A DNA stretch of 64,000 bases from Gamarada debralockiae (lineage: Eukaryota; Ascomycota; Leotiomycetes; Helotiales; Hyphodiscaceae), in the NCBI GenBank assembly GCA_002803225.1, contig NXFV01000856.1:1-64000 (forward strand), in the 5' to 3' direction. The notes beneath the pieces are model-generated. The model was not told where the DNA came from and searched no databases. It saw nothing but the letters and a program-made list of their open reading frames with translations. This document shows positions 35,713-46,870 of the stretch, one piece after another. Both the position numbers and the translations under genes were made by a program. Position 1 is the first letter of the stretch; every line of letters starts with the position of its first letter.

Positions 35713-36569
35713 TCACATGGACCTCCTACCTCCCTGACCCTCAGGCCATTTCCCCAACGGTTCCAAGCCTTTTTCCCTCTCCAGCCTCGCCCACGGATTC
35801 TCGTTGAAGCTTGGGTCGTAGTAATCCAGGTACCAATTCTCATTCCTCGGGCCGCCTCTGTGACTTGGTCTTGAGCTTGCTATCGACGCTGAATCGCTAA
35901 TTGTGTCCCGCGAGTTGTCTGGCCTCGGTCCGCTACGCATGAAGTCTGAATTATTCGTTGTATTTGGAGGATTGAAATTCGGTCTTTGAGGGAGGCCATG
36001 AGGTCGTTCTGTGCCAGGCGCCGGCGCCGGCGCAGGCATAGGCATTGGATCTCTGGAATCTACGGATGCGAGAATAGCCTGTAAAGTTGACGAATTAGTG
36101 GACTTTGACTTCATTTGAACGATTCAAATTTGCTTACATCAATCCTCGACTGCATCTCTTTGGCCTCTTCATCCGACACAGGAGGCGGCGGCTCGCTCGT
36201 ATCAACGTATCCGGGACCATCCTTATCTGCTAGTATGGGCGGCGGTAAACTCGTATCAACGTACTGCGGTCCGTCTGCCTCATCATCGTCACCCAAATCG
36301 ATTTCTGAATCGTTCATCCCCACTGGTTCAACGGCTTTGTTCGCGGATGCAGTACCAAATACTCGTGCTTTCCCCAGCGGCATCGTGTTACCACCACTTC
36401 CCTGTCCCTTCTTGCCTCCTTTATCTACCAGCTCTTGTCCTTCTATGAACGCGTCCGTCGTGAATTTTCGTTTCTTTGCAGGCGGCTTTTGCGATCCGAA
36501 GCCGGAGAACCCCATCATTGCGGCCATAGCTGCAGCCTCTTCCTCTTCGTCTACGTAGTTGGGATCCAT
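35713..36569 (-). CDS. Conserved fungal protein of unknown function
   Basis: Exons 36569-36138 and 36078-35713 give 265 residues; the intron has GTAAGC, a CACTAATTC branch site and TTTACAG. The N-terminus MDPNYVDEEEEAAAMAAMMG is followed by FSGFGSQKPPAKKRKF, a basic patch that could be a nuclear signal. Two copies of a short motif, YVDTSLPPP and YVDTSEPPPP, follow. The C-terminus has WYLDYYDPSFNENPWARLER and ends KWPEGQGGRRSM. The middle is Pro/Ala and Asn rich and probably disordered. I cannot assign a function. The aromatic C-terminal block is the best candidate for a binding site. Confidence 0.75.
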
Positions 36570-36970
36570 TGTGTTTGAAGTGCAGATTGAGATGAACGAT
36601 TGAGGAAAACTTGGGACCTTCGCAGTCTAGAAAACAAGCGAGACGAGGCAGATCCTCAGCCTTGCATGAGGTGGATTGTTTACATCGTATCCTTGTTTCC
36701 TTGAAATCTAAAATATCATGTCTCTCATATTCAGAATCACTGAGTGCGATCCAAAGATTGAACACCAGATAAGTTCGAGTTTCTTCGATCCAGGGTCTTC
36801 GTGCCCATGATACGTTTTGTGATCGCATCATGTCTCAGCAAGGTCTAGGCCTAGCGCTCTATGCATTTCCAAACGACAACATCAACCATTTCTCAATCAA
36901 GTAGCACGTATATCCCTACATACTTAGTACTATCGCAATTCTAACAAACGCAATCAGAACGCATCTCAAT

Positions 36971-37621
36971 ATGGCAGACACAACCCTCCCACCAGGAGAA
37001 TCACCAGGCGGCAAAACAATGGTCGTCGATGTCCCTCCAAACACTCCCCCCTCCATCACCCCAATCACCCTCCGCTCCCCCAAAAAGTACAACCCAACCC
37101 TCCCCTCCTCCACCACCTTCCAATCCCCACCCCTCGAATGGCTGCAAGGCACTTGGTCCGTAACGCACAGCACTCTCCCCATGTGGCGCAAAGCCAAAAA
37201 CGTGCGCATAACATACAAGATCATCCCTCCCTCCTCCTCCACCTCGCCAACCCTCCTCGACGACGAAGTCTGCTCCGAACCTACCCAAAAGACTTTGATG
37301 CCGCAGCCGAAGAGCATACGGGGAATAGATACGCCGGATGGGGACGGGGCGTGGAATTGGAGGGGGAAGGGCTGGCTGAAGATTGCTAGTAGTCATTGGG
37401 AGGTGCTGGGTTGGGGTGAGAAGGGAGAGGAGAGGTGGGTTGTTACGTGGTTTGCGCCTAGTTTGTTCACGCCTGCTGGATTGGATATTTATAGTAGTCA
37501 GAAGGAGGGGTTGAGTGAGGGATTATATAGGGAGATTATGGGGGCATTGGAGGGGCTTGAGGCAAAGGATATGGCGGAGTTGGTTAAGAGGGATATGCAG
37601 GCGGTCAAGATTGAGTATTAG
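36971..37621 (+). CDS. Lipocalin/calycin-like protein
   Basis: This is a single-exon gene of 216 residues. The block EWLQGTWSVTHSTLPMWRKA resembles the GxW opening of lipocalin-type beta-barrels, and later strands (VRITYKIIP, WNWRGKGWLKIASSHWEVLG, WVVTWFAPSLFTPAGLDIYS) fit a barrel that binds a small hydrophobic ligand. No signal peptide is visible, so a cytosolic place is likely. The Pro/Ser/Thr-rich first 50 residues are probably flexible. Codon use shifts from very C-rich in the first half to G-rich in the second half. This strand bias is seen also in the opposite open frames and looks compositional. The lipocalin call is by motif only. Confidence 0.65.
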   Translation: MADTTLPPGESPGGKTMVVDVPPNTPPSITPITLRSPKKYNPTLPSSTTFQSPPLEWLQGTWSVTHSTLPMWRKAKNVRITYKIIPPSSSTSPTLLDDEVCSEPTQKTLMPQPKSIRGIDTPDGDGAWNWRGKGWLKIASSHWEVLGWGEKGEERWVVTWFAPSLFTPAGLDIYSSQKEGLSEGLYREIMGALEGLEAKDMAELVKRDMQAVKIEY

Positions 37622-37688
37622 AGAGATTATGGGATGCTTTGAGAAGGAATACCCTGTGCAAGTAATGGCAATTTTTCATTGATTAATC

Positions 37689-38763
37689 TCAGTGCCGATG
37701 TCTATGCTTATGCCTATGTCTGCTTTCATCGTCTCGATGAGATCGCCTTGACTCCTTATGTCGATGTCTGCGTTCTCTGTCATGATCATCATGCCGTCTT
37801 CGGGAAGATCCTCTTTCTGAATCGTCAAGTCTGAAATCTTCCAGATCATCCTCTTCATCATCGTCACGTCTCCTCTTATGCTTCCTTCTCCTCTGCTCAG
37901 CCTCCTCAAGCTCACGCATCTCCCTGTCCTTTTCCTCCCGCCATCTCTTCCTCTCCTTCTCAACCTGCCTCACTTGAGCTGCACCTTGTTTCATGAACGC
38001 TAGAGGATCATTCGAAGCTATCCTCGCAGCCTCTCTCTGCTTCCTTCTCGGATCCTCATTGCCCCAAACGTCCTTACTAGGCGCCTCTTCCTCAACAGTT
38101 TGTGGTTCCGCCATCGGCTTAGAATACCACGGATTCTCCAGCCCTTGTTTTAAACCAGCCGCATTCGAGAAACGCATCGTATACTGATCTTCACACTCTT
38201 TCTTCTTCTTCGCGGCCTCCTTCTCAGCCTCAGGATTCTTCTCCACAGCCTTCCGCGACGGCTCTTGAGGGAACAAATCGATATGCCCAGCGCGATCAAC
38301 CAACGGCGCATCGCTCTTCCGTAACACGATTTGTCTGTCTGTATTCGAAGTCGGAGTAGAGGTCTGCTCTTGAGCGACTCGCATCTCGAAATCGGTATCA
38401 TTCTCGCCGGCCTTCTTCCTCCTCTTGCGCTCCCTCCCAGCTCCATATCCGCGACTCTCTCGTCCATCATCCTCGTCTGCCTTGTCTTCGATAGGTAACG
38501 GTGTAGGCACCTCCCCCCTCAGGATCTGCATCCGCCTCTCAGCATCCAACTCCTGCATACGCTCCTCCTTCGCCTCCTCTCGTGCCTTCGCAGCAGCTTC
38601 ATCGCGCTTGACTTTCTCGATATTGTCCTGATTGTAGACATTCCATGATTTCTTGCCTAACAAATGCCTACTCCACATTAGCCTCCCCACTGCCAAAACT
38701 GCTGATCTCAAATCCTCAAACCCAAACAAAATAATAGCAAGGGCAGGAAACTTACAGAGGCAT
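37689..38763 (-). CDS. CIR-N domain protein (LENG1-like), splicing-associated
   Basis: The first exon is only eight bases (38763-38756, ATGCCTCT). It splices with GTAAGT...GGAGTAG to exon 2 (38667-37689), giving 328 residues. The N-terminus MPLHLLGKKSWNVYNQDNIE, followed by KVKRDEAAAKAREEAKEER, is the CIR N-terminal domain shared by LENG1 and related spliceosome-associated proteins. The middle holds HIDLFPQEP and ENPWYSKP, conserved in LENG1 relatives. The C-terminus is an alternating Arg/His/Asp/Glu tail ending in HKHRHRH, typical of nuclear speckle factors. The open frame extends upstream from the ATG, without a stop, to an ATG at 38988, so a longer N-terminus is possible. The first codon of LENG1-like proteins normally sits at MPLHLL, so the short form is preferred. 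Confidence 0.85.
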
Positions 38764-39412
38764 GATCGGAACCTTCAACTCGTGATTTGCGACCTGCACA
38801 AAGAAATCCAGGTCAAGGCTGAGATCTTGTCGAGGCTGCGATAAGGAACCTGTGGGGTCGGCCACAGGGGTCGAAAGCGCAAATCCCACCGTCAGCGCCG
38901 CTCGGTCGCCTTCTGCGGATGTCAAACCTGCCAGAGACAGGAAACGCAGCAGAACTGGTACCGTCCATTTAGGAAACCTCATTTTCACAGTATTTACGAT
39001 TGACGGAAAGACAATCGCTGGCTTTATTTTGTTTATTTGATATTTGAAGAGAATCTGGCCTTTGGAGAAGAGTCATTGAAAGAAAGGACACAGTAACGGG
39101 TATTTGGAGTAAGCCTTTCGAATAAGGCTGCCTAGGAAGAAAGAACAGCTTGCGGAATCCAAGAAGATCAACGGAGGAGCCTCACGAGGGCGAGGAAGAG
39201 ACAGATACGCCAGATTAACGTCAGCTATCACTAGCTATTCGAGTCACTGGGAAGAGACAGTTCATTCAGTTTGAGCGACTTAAGACAGACGCCCACCTTC
39301 AAATTCGAAAGCTCTTAGCTCTCAGGAAGCTCCAGAGTCGACTGCACCTTCCTCAGATATCTGCGATCTGAGTTCTACAGTTTCAATCTCTCAAACAATT
39401 TGAACGATTACC
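38764..39412. promoter_or_regulatory. Divergent LENG1-like / SEC18 promoter with two repeat motifs
   Basis: This is the 650-base region between divergent genes. Two copies of the quasi-palindromic motif found in the 58-60 kb minisatellite occur here. The first is at 39259-39290 (ttcattcagtttgagcgac followed by ttaagacag) and the second at 39381-39410 (tttcaatctctcaaacaat followed by ttgaacgatta). The second ends three bases before the SEC18 start codon. The copies are about 120 bases apart, which is close to the minisatellite period. Whether they bind a protein is unknown. Confidence 0.4.
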
Positions 39413-42281
39413 ATGAACGTCCGACAGAACCTCTTTGGTCAAGGACCGAGGGCAGGTCGAGAGCAGCAACCTGGACCAGCTGGATACAGTCGAGCTCCCC
39501 CACCTCCACCTCGTGACGACACTCCCATGAGAGGATACAATGATCAACAGGGTGGATACGGCGATCCAAGAGGTAGCTACGGAGCACCTGTACCATCACC
39601 AAGAGCAGCTATGCCTTCTAGACCAGCCGTTGGCCGAACGCAGCCTATGTCTCCAGCTCGCCGGATACAATTACGCATTGCGAAGGTCTCGGATTACGCC
39701 GATAAAACGGTGGAAAGCCAGTATATCTTTGGGAATCTGTGAGTTTATAATGGTTCAGAGCGCCTGAGCAATTGAATGAGCGACCAAACAGCTCAACGAT
39801 GTCTACAGTCCTGTAACTAATACTTGTATCTATCCAGATGTGCCGTATCCCCTCAGGACTTCCCTCCCTCCCGAGATGGCTCAGATCTCTACATCCTCCT
39901 CAACGGCCGGAACGTTGTCACCGCTCGCCCATTAGACAAATTCCCCCCCGGATACATAAGTTTGTCAGACCCCCAGCGAACATGGTGCGATGTTGGAATG
40001 ATGGACCCCATAACCGCCGAGATGTACGACCCCTTCTCTCAAGGAGGACACAGCTATCTCGGAGCTCTAGACGTCGAAGTAGGCTTTGCCTCCGTAAAGA
40101 AGTTCACCGAGACCCCATACGATCAAGATGTCCTATCAGATGTATTCATTAAGAATTTTGAGAACCAAATCTTTGCTCCAGGACAAAGGCTCATTATGGA
40201 TCACAAGAATATCCCTCTCATTTTCATGGTCAAAACTGTTCAGTTGGTGGATCTTAGCATGGAGAAGACTCCTCAAGCTCCCACCATGTCTGCGCCTACC
40301 TCGAGGGGTATCTTGACCAGACATACGCCCATTACGTTCTACAAGGATGCCAAGTCACCTATCAAGCTCAAGGGATCAGCAAAGCGGCCGGCCGCCAACT
40401 CGATCATTGCTCCTGACTTCAAGTTCGAGGATATGGGGATTGGTGGACTAGATACTGAGTTCAGTGCCATCTTCCGAAGAGCTTTCGCCTCCCGTATTTT
40501 CCCTCCTGGCTTGATCGAGAAGCTGGGTATTCAGCACGTGAAGGGTATTCTGTTATATGGCCCCCCTGGCACCGGAAAAACCCTCATTGCCCGTCAAATT
40601 GGCAAGATGCTGAATTCCAGAGAGCCTAAGGTCATCAATGGTCCAGAAGTTTTGAACAAATATGTCGGTCAATCAGAAGAGAACATCCGAAAGCTCTTTG
40701 CCGATGCAGAGAAGGAATACAAGGAAAAAGGAGATGAAAGTGGTCTCCACATCATCATTTTCGACGAATTGGACGCGGTATGCAAGCAAAGAGGTAGCGG
40801 AGCTGGTGGTGGAACTGGTGTTGGTGACAGCGTGGTTAACCAGCTGCTTTCAAAGCTTGATGGTGTCGACCAACTCAACAATATCCTCCTCATAGGAATG
40901 ACCAATCGTATGGACATGATCGATGACGCTTTACTCCGTCCAGGACGATTGGAGGTCCATATGGAGATCTCCCTACCAGACCGGAACGGAAGAGCCCAAA
41001 TCCTCAAGATCCACACAACGAAAATGCGAGACAACGATGTCATGGACTCCGATGTCAATATCCAGGAGCTTGCTGATATGACCAAGAACTTCTCAGGAGC
41101 AGAAATCGGCGGTCTAGTCAAATCCGCCTCTTCTTTCGCCTTCAACCGACACGTTAAAGTCGGCACCGTAGCAGGTGTTGCTGATGACATCGAAAAGATG
41201 AAGGTCAATAGAGGTGACTTCATGAATGCACTCGAAGAAGTGAAACCTGCATTCGGTGTGTCGGAAGAAGAACTCGAGACCGCCATGTCGGCCGGTATCC
41301 TGCATTACAGTCCTTACATCGAGAATATCCTCAAAGACGGCCGTCTATTCGTTGATCTGGTCAAGAACTCCGCTACCACTTCCCTCCTATCCGTTCTCCT
41401 TCACGGCCCTCCGGGATCAGGAAAGACGGCCCTGGCAGCTAAGATTTCCAAGGATTCTGGATTCCCTTTCATCAAACTTGTGTCCGCCGAGAATATGGTT
41501 GGATTCAGCGAGATGGCTAAGATTCAGTACTTGAATAAGGTCTTTACGGATGCATACAAATCTCCGCAAAATATCGTTGTGGTAGATAATATCGAGCGTA
41601 TCATCGAGTGGGTGCCCATCGGACCTCGATTCTCGAATCCTGTCTTGCAAGCTCTCATGGTCTTACTTACCAAACAACCTCCTGCTGTATGTCCTCACCC
41701 CTCTCACCCCAAATTGCCTGGAGATTTAAGAGACACTGATCATTCAATCCATTTCAACGACTCTGAACTCAATCGCTGGCCCAATTTCAGCGAATTAACA
41801 GGCACAAGTCTGATGAATGACCATAGCATCATCGGTTTATTCGCTGGTTTTGGGCAAGCGAATTGATATAGAGTCGCTGAACTGGATTGAACGATTGCTT
41901 TCCCACGTTTTCTGTTTCATTAAGTAGTCCTAGACTGACATATCACAGCCCCGCAGCCTCCTAATCCTAGGAACAACCTCTCAACGCAGCGTACTGAAAC
42001 AACTCGATCTCCAACCGATCTTCAATCGCGAACTAGCTGTTCCGAACGTAAATACACACACTGAGCTCGCGTCTATCTTACGAGAAGTCCAGGCGTTTGA
42101 CAGCGAAGCTGGCCTTGCCCAGTCTTTGAACGAATTAAGAGATATTACGGGTACCGACCAAGTCGGTGTGGGCATTAAGAAGGTCTTGCTTGGGGTGGGT
42201 GAAGCGAAACAAGAAGTGGGGAATGTAGAGAGTAGATTTGCGGAGGTTATTGCTCAACAGATGGCCGCGAGTAGGGACTAG
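39413..42281 (+). CDS. SEC18: Vesicular fusion ATPase Sec18 (NSF)
   Basis: Sec18/NSF disassembles SNARE complexes after membrane fusion, working with the SNAP Sec17. Exons 39413-39738, 39838-41686 and 41949-42281 give 835 residues. The order is a Gly/Pro/Arg-rich leader (1-80), the N domain (VGRTQPMSPARRIQLRIAKV to about 290), D1 with Walker A YGPPGTGKTLIA, Walker B IIFDELDAVCKQRG and RMDMIDDALLRPGRLEVH, then D2 with Walker A HGPPGSGKTALAA and the degenerate box VVVDNIERI. The last exon begins PRSLLILGTTSQRSVLKQLD. All ATPase motifs of D1 are intact. The second intron is long (262 bases). The 3' end is followed by two degenerate tandem copies of its own last exon and 3' UTR. Confidence 0.96.
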
Positions 42282-43262
42282 AGGGCCGGGAGGAAGTGGA
42301 TCGTTCATGCGCTTTGAGGGATTGAAGTCGGCCGGATCTCATTCGCTGACTTTATTTCAGCGATTGGAATGAGGAGATCTTCTTGGGATGGACTGGGATG
42401 GGGAAGGGGAAGTGATAGAGAAGTAGATGGGTGTGTAGAATTAGAATGTATTGTTTGAGTCGTTCAATTGTGCTCTGTGGGTATGATCCAAGACTTGTGC
42501 CTGACTTCAATGCCGGCACGAAGCCAACATCACAATTCCGCCCCTGATCCCACAGCAATACCTCTGACCCTAGCCACCATGGTATATCTCATGAAACAAC
42601 ACACCACCAATAATATACACGTTATCCAAATAGAAACTCTTACCGTTAGGTGGATTCAGTGATTAGTTAGTGTGAGCATCAAGAAGGTGGTTTTGGCTGT
42701 GGGTGAAGCGAAACAAGAAGTTGGGAACGTCGAATCAAGGTTTGCAAAGGTTATGAAACAACAAATAGAAGCGAGCCAGGAGGGAGGGGGGAGGGGGAAG
42801 AGGAAATGATAGAGAGCTAGATAGGTGTGTAGAATTAGAAAGTATAGTGTGGATCGTTCGGCTGTGCTCAATGTCTATATCGTAAGCGTTGTGCCTAACT
42901 TCATCGCAGCCCATGCTGGCATGTTCAACACCGTCACTATCCACGAGTCCAACTATGAGGTGCAACAACTCAAGCGCTACCCTTAGACACATCATCGATA
43001 CCATATACTTTCTTCAACCAGAAACTTACCATTAGACGGATTCACCATAGACCAGTCGGTGTTGGTATCAAGAAGGTGCTTGGGAGTTGGTGAGGCGAAA
43101 TAGGACGTTGGAAACGTGGATCGGTTTGTAGAGGTGATTGTGCAGCAGAGGCTGCGCCTACGGGTTTAGACGGGGGCAGTTAGGACATCACGCATACAGT
43201 GTAAAAATTGAATTGGATATGAAGGTGTAGAATTAGAAAGTATGTTAGAATCGTTCAATTGC
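42165..43262 (+). repeat. Three-copy tandem repeat of the SEC18 3' end and UTR
   Basis: The end of the last SEC18 exon (42165-42281) is repeated at about 42665-42780 and again at about 43056-43165. Shared landmarks are aagaaggt, ggtgaagcgaaacaagaag (ggtgaggcgaaataggacg in copy 3), a diverged version of gtcgaatcaaggtttgc, and gttatt/gttatg/gtgatt with the following caacag-like stretch. The 3' flank is repeated too: gtgtagaattagaa at about 42430, 42823 and 43227, each followed by tcgttcaattg or tcgttcggctg and then a diverged tail. The spacing is about 495 and 395 bases. Copies 2 and 3 have stops and frame changes, so only copy 1 encodes Sec18. They overlap the 3' end of the next gene at 43255. 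Confidence 0.7.
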
Positions 43263-45656
43263 GCCAGTCCAATGACTTCAATTCTTCCAGCGATTCGTCA
43301 ATACCATACAACGCTCCTTTGGTCAAGGGAATGACTTCACCCTCCGTACCAAAACCCGCCCTTCTGACAAACGCCTTTCTATCTTCAGCCTCTATAATCT
43401 CGCCGAACCTGACCTTAAGGTCTTTTAGTCCCTGTGGCACATTATGTTCTCCACCAAGACAGCCACCCGCAGCCAATCGCTCCAGGCGTCTACTCCCTGT
43501 GGTTGTAACAAGGGTTTGGATGAAGCCGCCTTCAGAGGCAGGGACGCCGTTCGAGCGAAGAGAAAGCCAGCCAAGGAAAAGGAATGGAATAGCAATTGCT
43601 AAACAGGTGAAGTAGGGGGCCACAAGATGACTTTTAGCTGAGAATGAGTATACGTTCTGATAGATGGTCCTTGTTGCATTCGCAGTGAGGTTTGAATAGC
43701 CAAATGTGTACATTGCGGAAATGGTGATGTTGTGGAGGGCCTCATTGAGCATTTCAGGAGTGAGATCAATGTTAATGAAAGTGGAGCTTATGTCGGATCG
43801 TTCGGTGTTGAGATAGGTATCTGCAATGATGATGGGGTTTTGGACTTCTCCGAAGGGCGGAGGGTAGGACCAGGGAAAGGCCTGACTTGGGACGTCACTT
43901 GGACGCTCAAAAGTTCCATTAGCAGGAATAAAAGCCACGGTTGTACCGTTTGGCAGAGTGTAGTTCAACGGGTCTTGGTATGGGTTCCAGGATAGAACTT
44001 GCGGGTAGGTGCCAGCCAGAGGACTAACCATTGAGTCCACAAGAGCGAAAAGTTGGAGAGCGCGGTAATTGTTGAGCATGCCATTCGACCAATCAAACGG
44101 AAAGACAGAAGTGTTCCAAAGCGTTTTCAAAGGATCGGTGTATTGATCTGATATTTCCCATGCTCTTAGGCCTGACAAATATGTAGTGTTCACTGAGTAT
44201 AAAGCCGCGTAAGGGACGCAGCTCAATGTACGCGTCTCTTGCAGTACATCGACGGCGGTCGTGCTGCGGCTCAAATTGCCATACACGCCCCATGGACGTG
44301 ACACATTCATAGTGAAAACCCCGATATTGTACGTCGACGGGCTGCTCATGAACCAGCCATTCGGCAAGGTGATGACGTCCCCGAGGGAATCGTTGAAGGT
44401 AACTGAACCTGCTGGACGATCCCAGGCTCCTGAAAAGGCAAAAACGTTGCTCCCCGTTATGGAAAACTCAAGAGTCTCGTTGAATACAGATAGGCCACAT
44501 TGAACATGAGGCCCCTCAAACTCTATCAGGTACGTGCAGTTCTCTCCGCAAGGAGATACCGACGGCTTTATCTGGCCTGATACCAGAGTGGCTTTTGCAA
44601 GAGTACTAAGTGCCTGCCGGGGAGATCTATTGAAACAACAGCGTTAGTCCAAGTATTGTGATCTGCATGTAAGGGCTTGATACGAACGAGTACATCCACC
44701 ATAAACTCTGGAGGCTGTCGTTCGGAATCTCCAAAGCGTAAAATAGATAGTTAGCTAAGGAACTTCCTTGGCTGTCGAATGGTGCTGTATCGCAGCAATG
44801 ATAGGTCGAATTGAAGGAGGGTACTGTAAAGACATTCGTCGGACGAAAAAAAGCCGGAACGACGGTCAGAGCGCCAGGCGGATAGATCATAGCCACTGGT
44901 ATCAACCAGCTAACGATTGCGATGAGGTACAGAAAAGGAGCAATTTGTAGAATTCCGACGTAGGTTAAGACCAACGGATTGCGGCGAATTTGGTACAGTC
45001 GATCGATGTCTATCACTTTGACGAAAGAATTTCTCATTAGACTCCACAAGTGTTGGGTGAAGGCAATCCCAAGTGCACTGCAGAGCGCTGTCCTGAAGAT
45101 AGTAACAAGAAGTATGGATATCGGTGCAATGTACTTTTGGGGGATGGAAACATCTACATCAACTCGCTTCCCTGAGAGGAATCGGAACAGGAAGAGGTGA
45201 GCAAACGCTACGGTCATCGCTGGGCAATTTAATTCAGACTCGTATGCAAAATGATGAGACAGAGCAACTGACCAAAAACGTAAAGAATGACCATTAAGGT
45301 TGGTGTTTTCCAACCTACGAGCCACGTTGAAAATGTGGCATCATTCTCTGAAGAAGCTGCATGAATGGTTGATCGAGAAGTGAGCTTCTTATTTCGGGTT
45401 CAGATCTCGTCGAAATTTGATCGGTTTGGGTGGCGGCAGTTGAGGTTTGAGTGAACAAATCAGGCAGGATGAAGTCAAAGTTACCAGTAGGAAATTCGTA
45501 CTCCTCTACCCTTTCATACGAGACATCACGATTGTTGGACTGCGTGATCGGATGATGCGACATTTTGCCCCATAATGCCCGAATGCATAGAGGCGCGCAT
45601 TCTCTGCCAGCCTCGAGATGGATCCTTAAAAGAGTTTGTTCGTTGTAATCGTCCAC
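43255..45656 (-). CDS. Multi-pass membrane protein of unknown function, fungal-specific
   Basis: The secure part is 45273 to beyond 45370 (a transmembrane block STWLVGWKTPTLMVILYVF), 45219-44688 and 44626-43255, joined by GTCAGT...CAG and GTTCGT...TAG introns. Hydrophobic segments include YIAPISILLVTIFRTALCSA, GILQIAPFLYLIAIVSWLIP and a C-terminal LVAPYFTCLAIAIPFLFLGW. Between the last two lies a long lumenal or external loop (about 330 residues) with many N-x-S/T sites and Cys residues. The family resembles fungal proteins sometimes labelled formylmethionine-deformylase-like, without a known activity. The first exon is not resolved: a second frame (MSHHPITQSNNRDVSYERVE, from about 45563) runs to 45315 and meets the membrane block only after a frame change. 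The upstream ATG at 45656 lies inside a foldback repeat. Confidence 0.65.
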
Positions 45657-45883
45657 TCTCGCTTAGCTCAGTCTTGCACGTCGCTCCGCTGTCCGGTGTA
45701 TTCGCTTGTCCGATTTTCAGTTTTCGCCCTGAGAAAAAGATTTCGGTGAGGTGGGCCATACGTTCAACACCAGCCTCTGCCCGCAAAAGATAAGAATCAG
45801 ACATCTGCTTACACCGGACAAGCGCTTCCCTCGACTAGGAGCGGAGCGACGTATGAGACCGAGCTAAGCGAAAGTAGACGATT
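45647..45883. repeat. Foldback inverted repeat, 44-base arms
   Basis: The left arm (45647-45690, aatcgtccactctcgcttag and on) and the right arm (45840-45883) are inverted copies over 44 bases with six differences. Every difference is a transition (C/T or A/G). The 149-base loop contains another repeated piece, cgcttgtccg, once on each strand. The arms contain cgcttagctc and cgtcgctccgct in common. RNA from this region would fold into a stable stem. No coding content or known RNA family is recognised, so it may be a decayed mobile element or a hairpin. It spans the upstream side of the membrane-protein gene. Confidence 0.6.
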
Positions 45884-46870
45884 AAGGATGACGCGCAACC
45901 TTGGTCGCTTTTTAGCGGCAAGCACCTGCAGGATTATTTGCAATTGTGTGTTGTTACATCGGACTGACATCTAGCCGAAAGGATCAATGAAAGCGCAAAA
46001 CAAGGCTAGAGGCCTTTAGCCAATAAACACAACAGACAAAAATAAAAGCAGTAACTTTTCAACAAGGTGTTTGTAGATATTTTAAGGCCAAGGCAGAAAC
46101 TACTAAAATGAACTTTAGAGTGTTTCCCGTCATCTCATCTCAAAGCTGATCTCTCCTATCCACTTGGAAAAGAGAATCGGGATCACAATTGCAAGAACAA
46201 GCACAAACAAAGACAGTCTAGGTAATTAGCATTAAAGACTCTTTCATTAGTCTCCTACAGTACTAAGCAACTAACACCACCAATCTCAAAACCGGGTATA
46301 CCATCCATCCATTCCCTCCATGCCATTCCACGCTATGCAAATGCTCTCTTCGCCATGCAACGCTCATCCGGCTAGACCAAACACCCCAATCAGCCAGTGA
46401 TAGCTTACTCCCCTTCCAGATTTATGTAAACCGCCACTACACCTCCGCTCAAATGCCAATGAAAAGGCCATGCAACGCTCCAGTCCAAGAGCCGGGTAAG
46501 GGAAAAGAAAATTCGTAATCATCATAATAACCATCCGTAAGGAAACAAAGGCGGCCGTACAGGCATCGTGTTGAGCAAAGACAAACAGAGAAGGGTAAAG
46601 ACCGTCGTAGACACAACACGCATTAAAATCGGGATTAATTCGTTGAACACAAGAAGTCGAACATGGGTAATTTAGTACAGGGAATTGGTTGGTGTCGAGC
46701 CATCTGAAGGGAGGCCAAAATTTGGAGAGAGAGCGTGTGCGAAATTCGTTCGTTCGCTGGGTCGAATTGCGCTGTTCGGGATGTTTTGCTGGCGGCTGAT
46801 CTGAAACGAGAAGTTGAAAGAAAGAGATATTCGTATATGGCGAGCGTGATCGCTGTAGCGAATCGATCAA
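45884..46870. other. Intergenic region upstream of the RasGEF 3' end
   Basis: About 990 bases lie between the foldback repeat and the stop codon of the RasGEF gene. The open frame at 46364-46870 (168 codons, minus) and its shadows look non-coding and show no motif. I see nothing else. Confidence 0.35.

Noticed and set aside
36916..37396. Long minus-strand frames opposite the lipocalin-like gene
   Set aside because: They are Gly/Val-rich mirror frames produced by the C-rich plus-strand coding sequence.
46364..46870. A 168-codon frame just downstream of the RasGEF stop
   Set aside because: It overlaps a second frame with equal claim, shows no domain, and would lie in the RasGEF 3' UTR.
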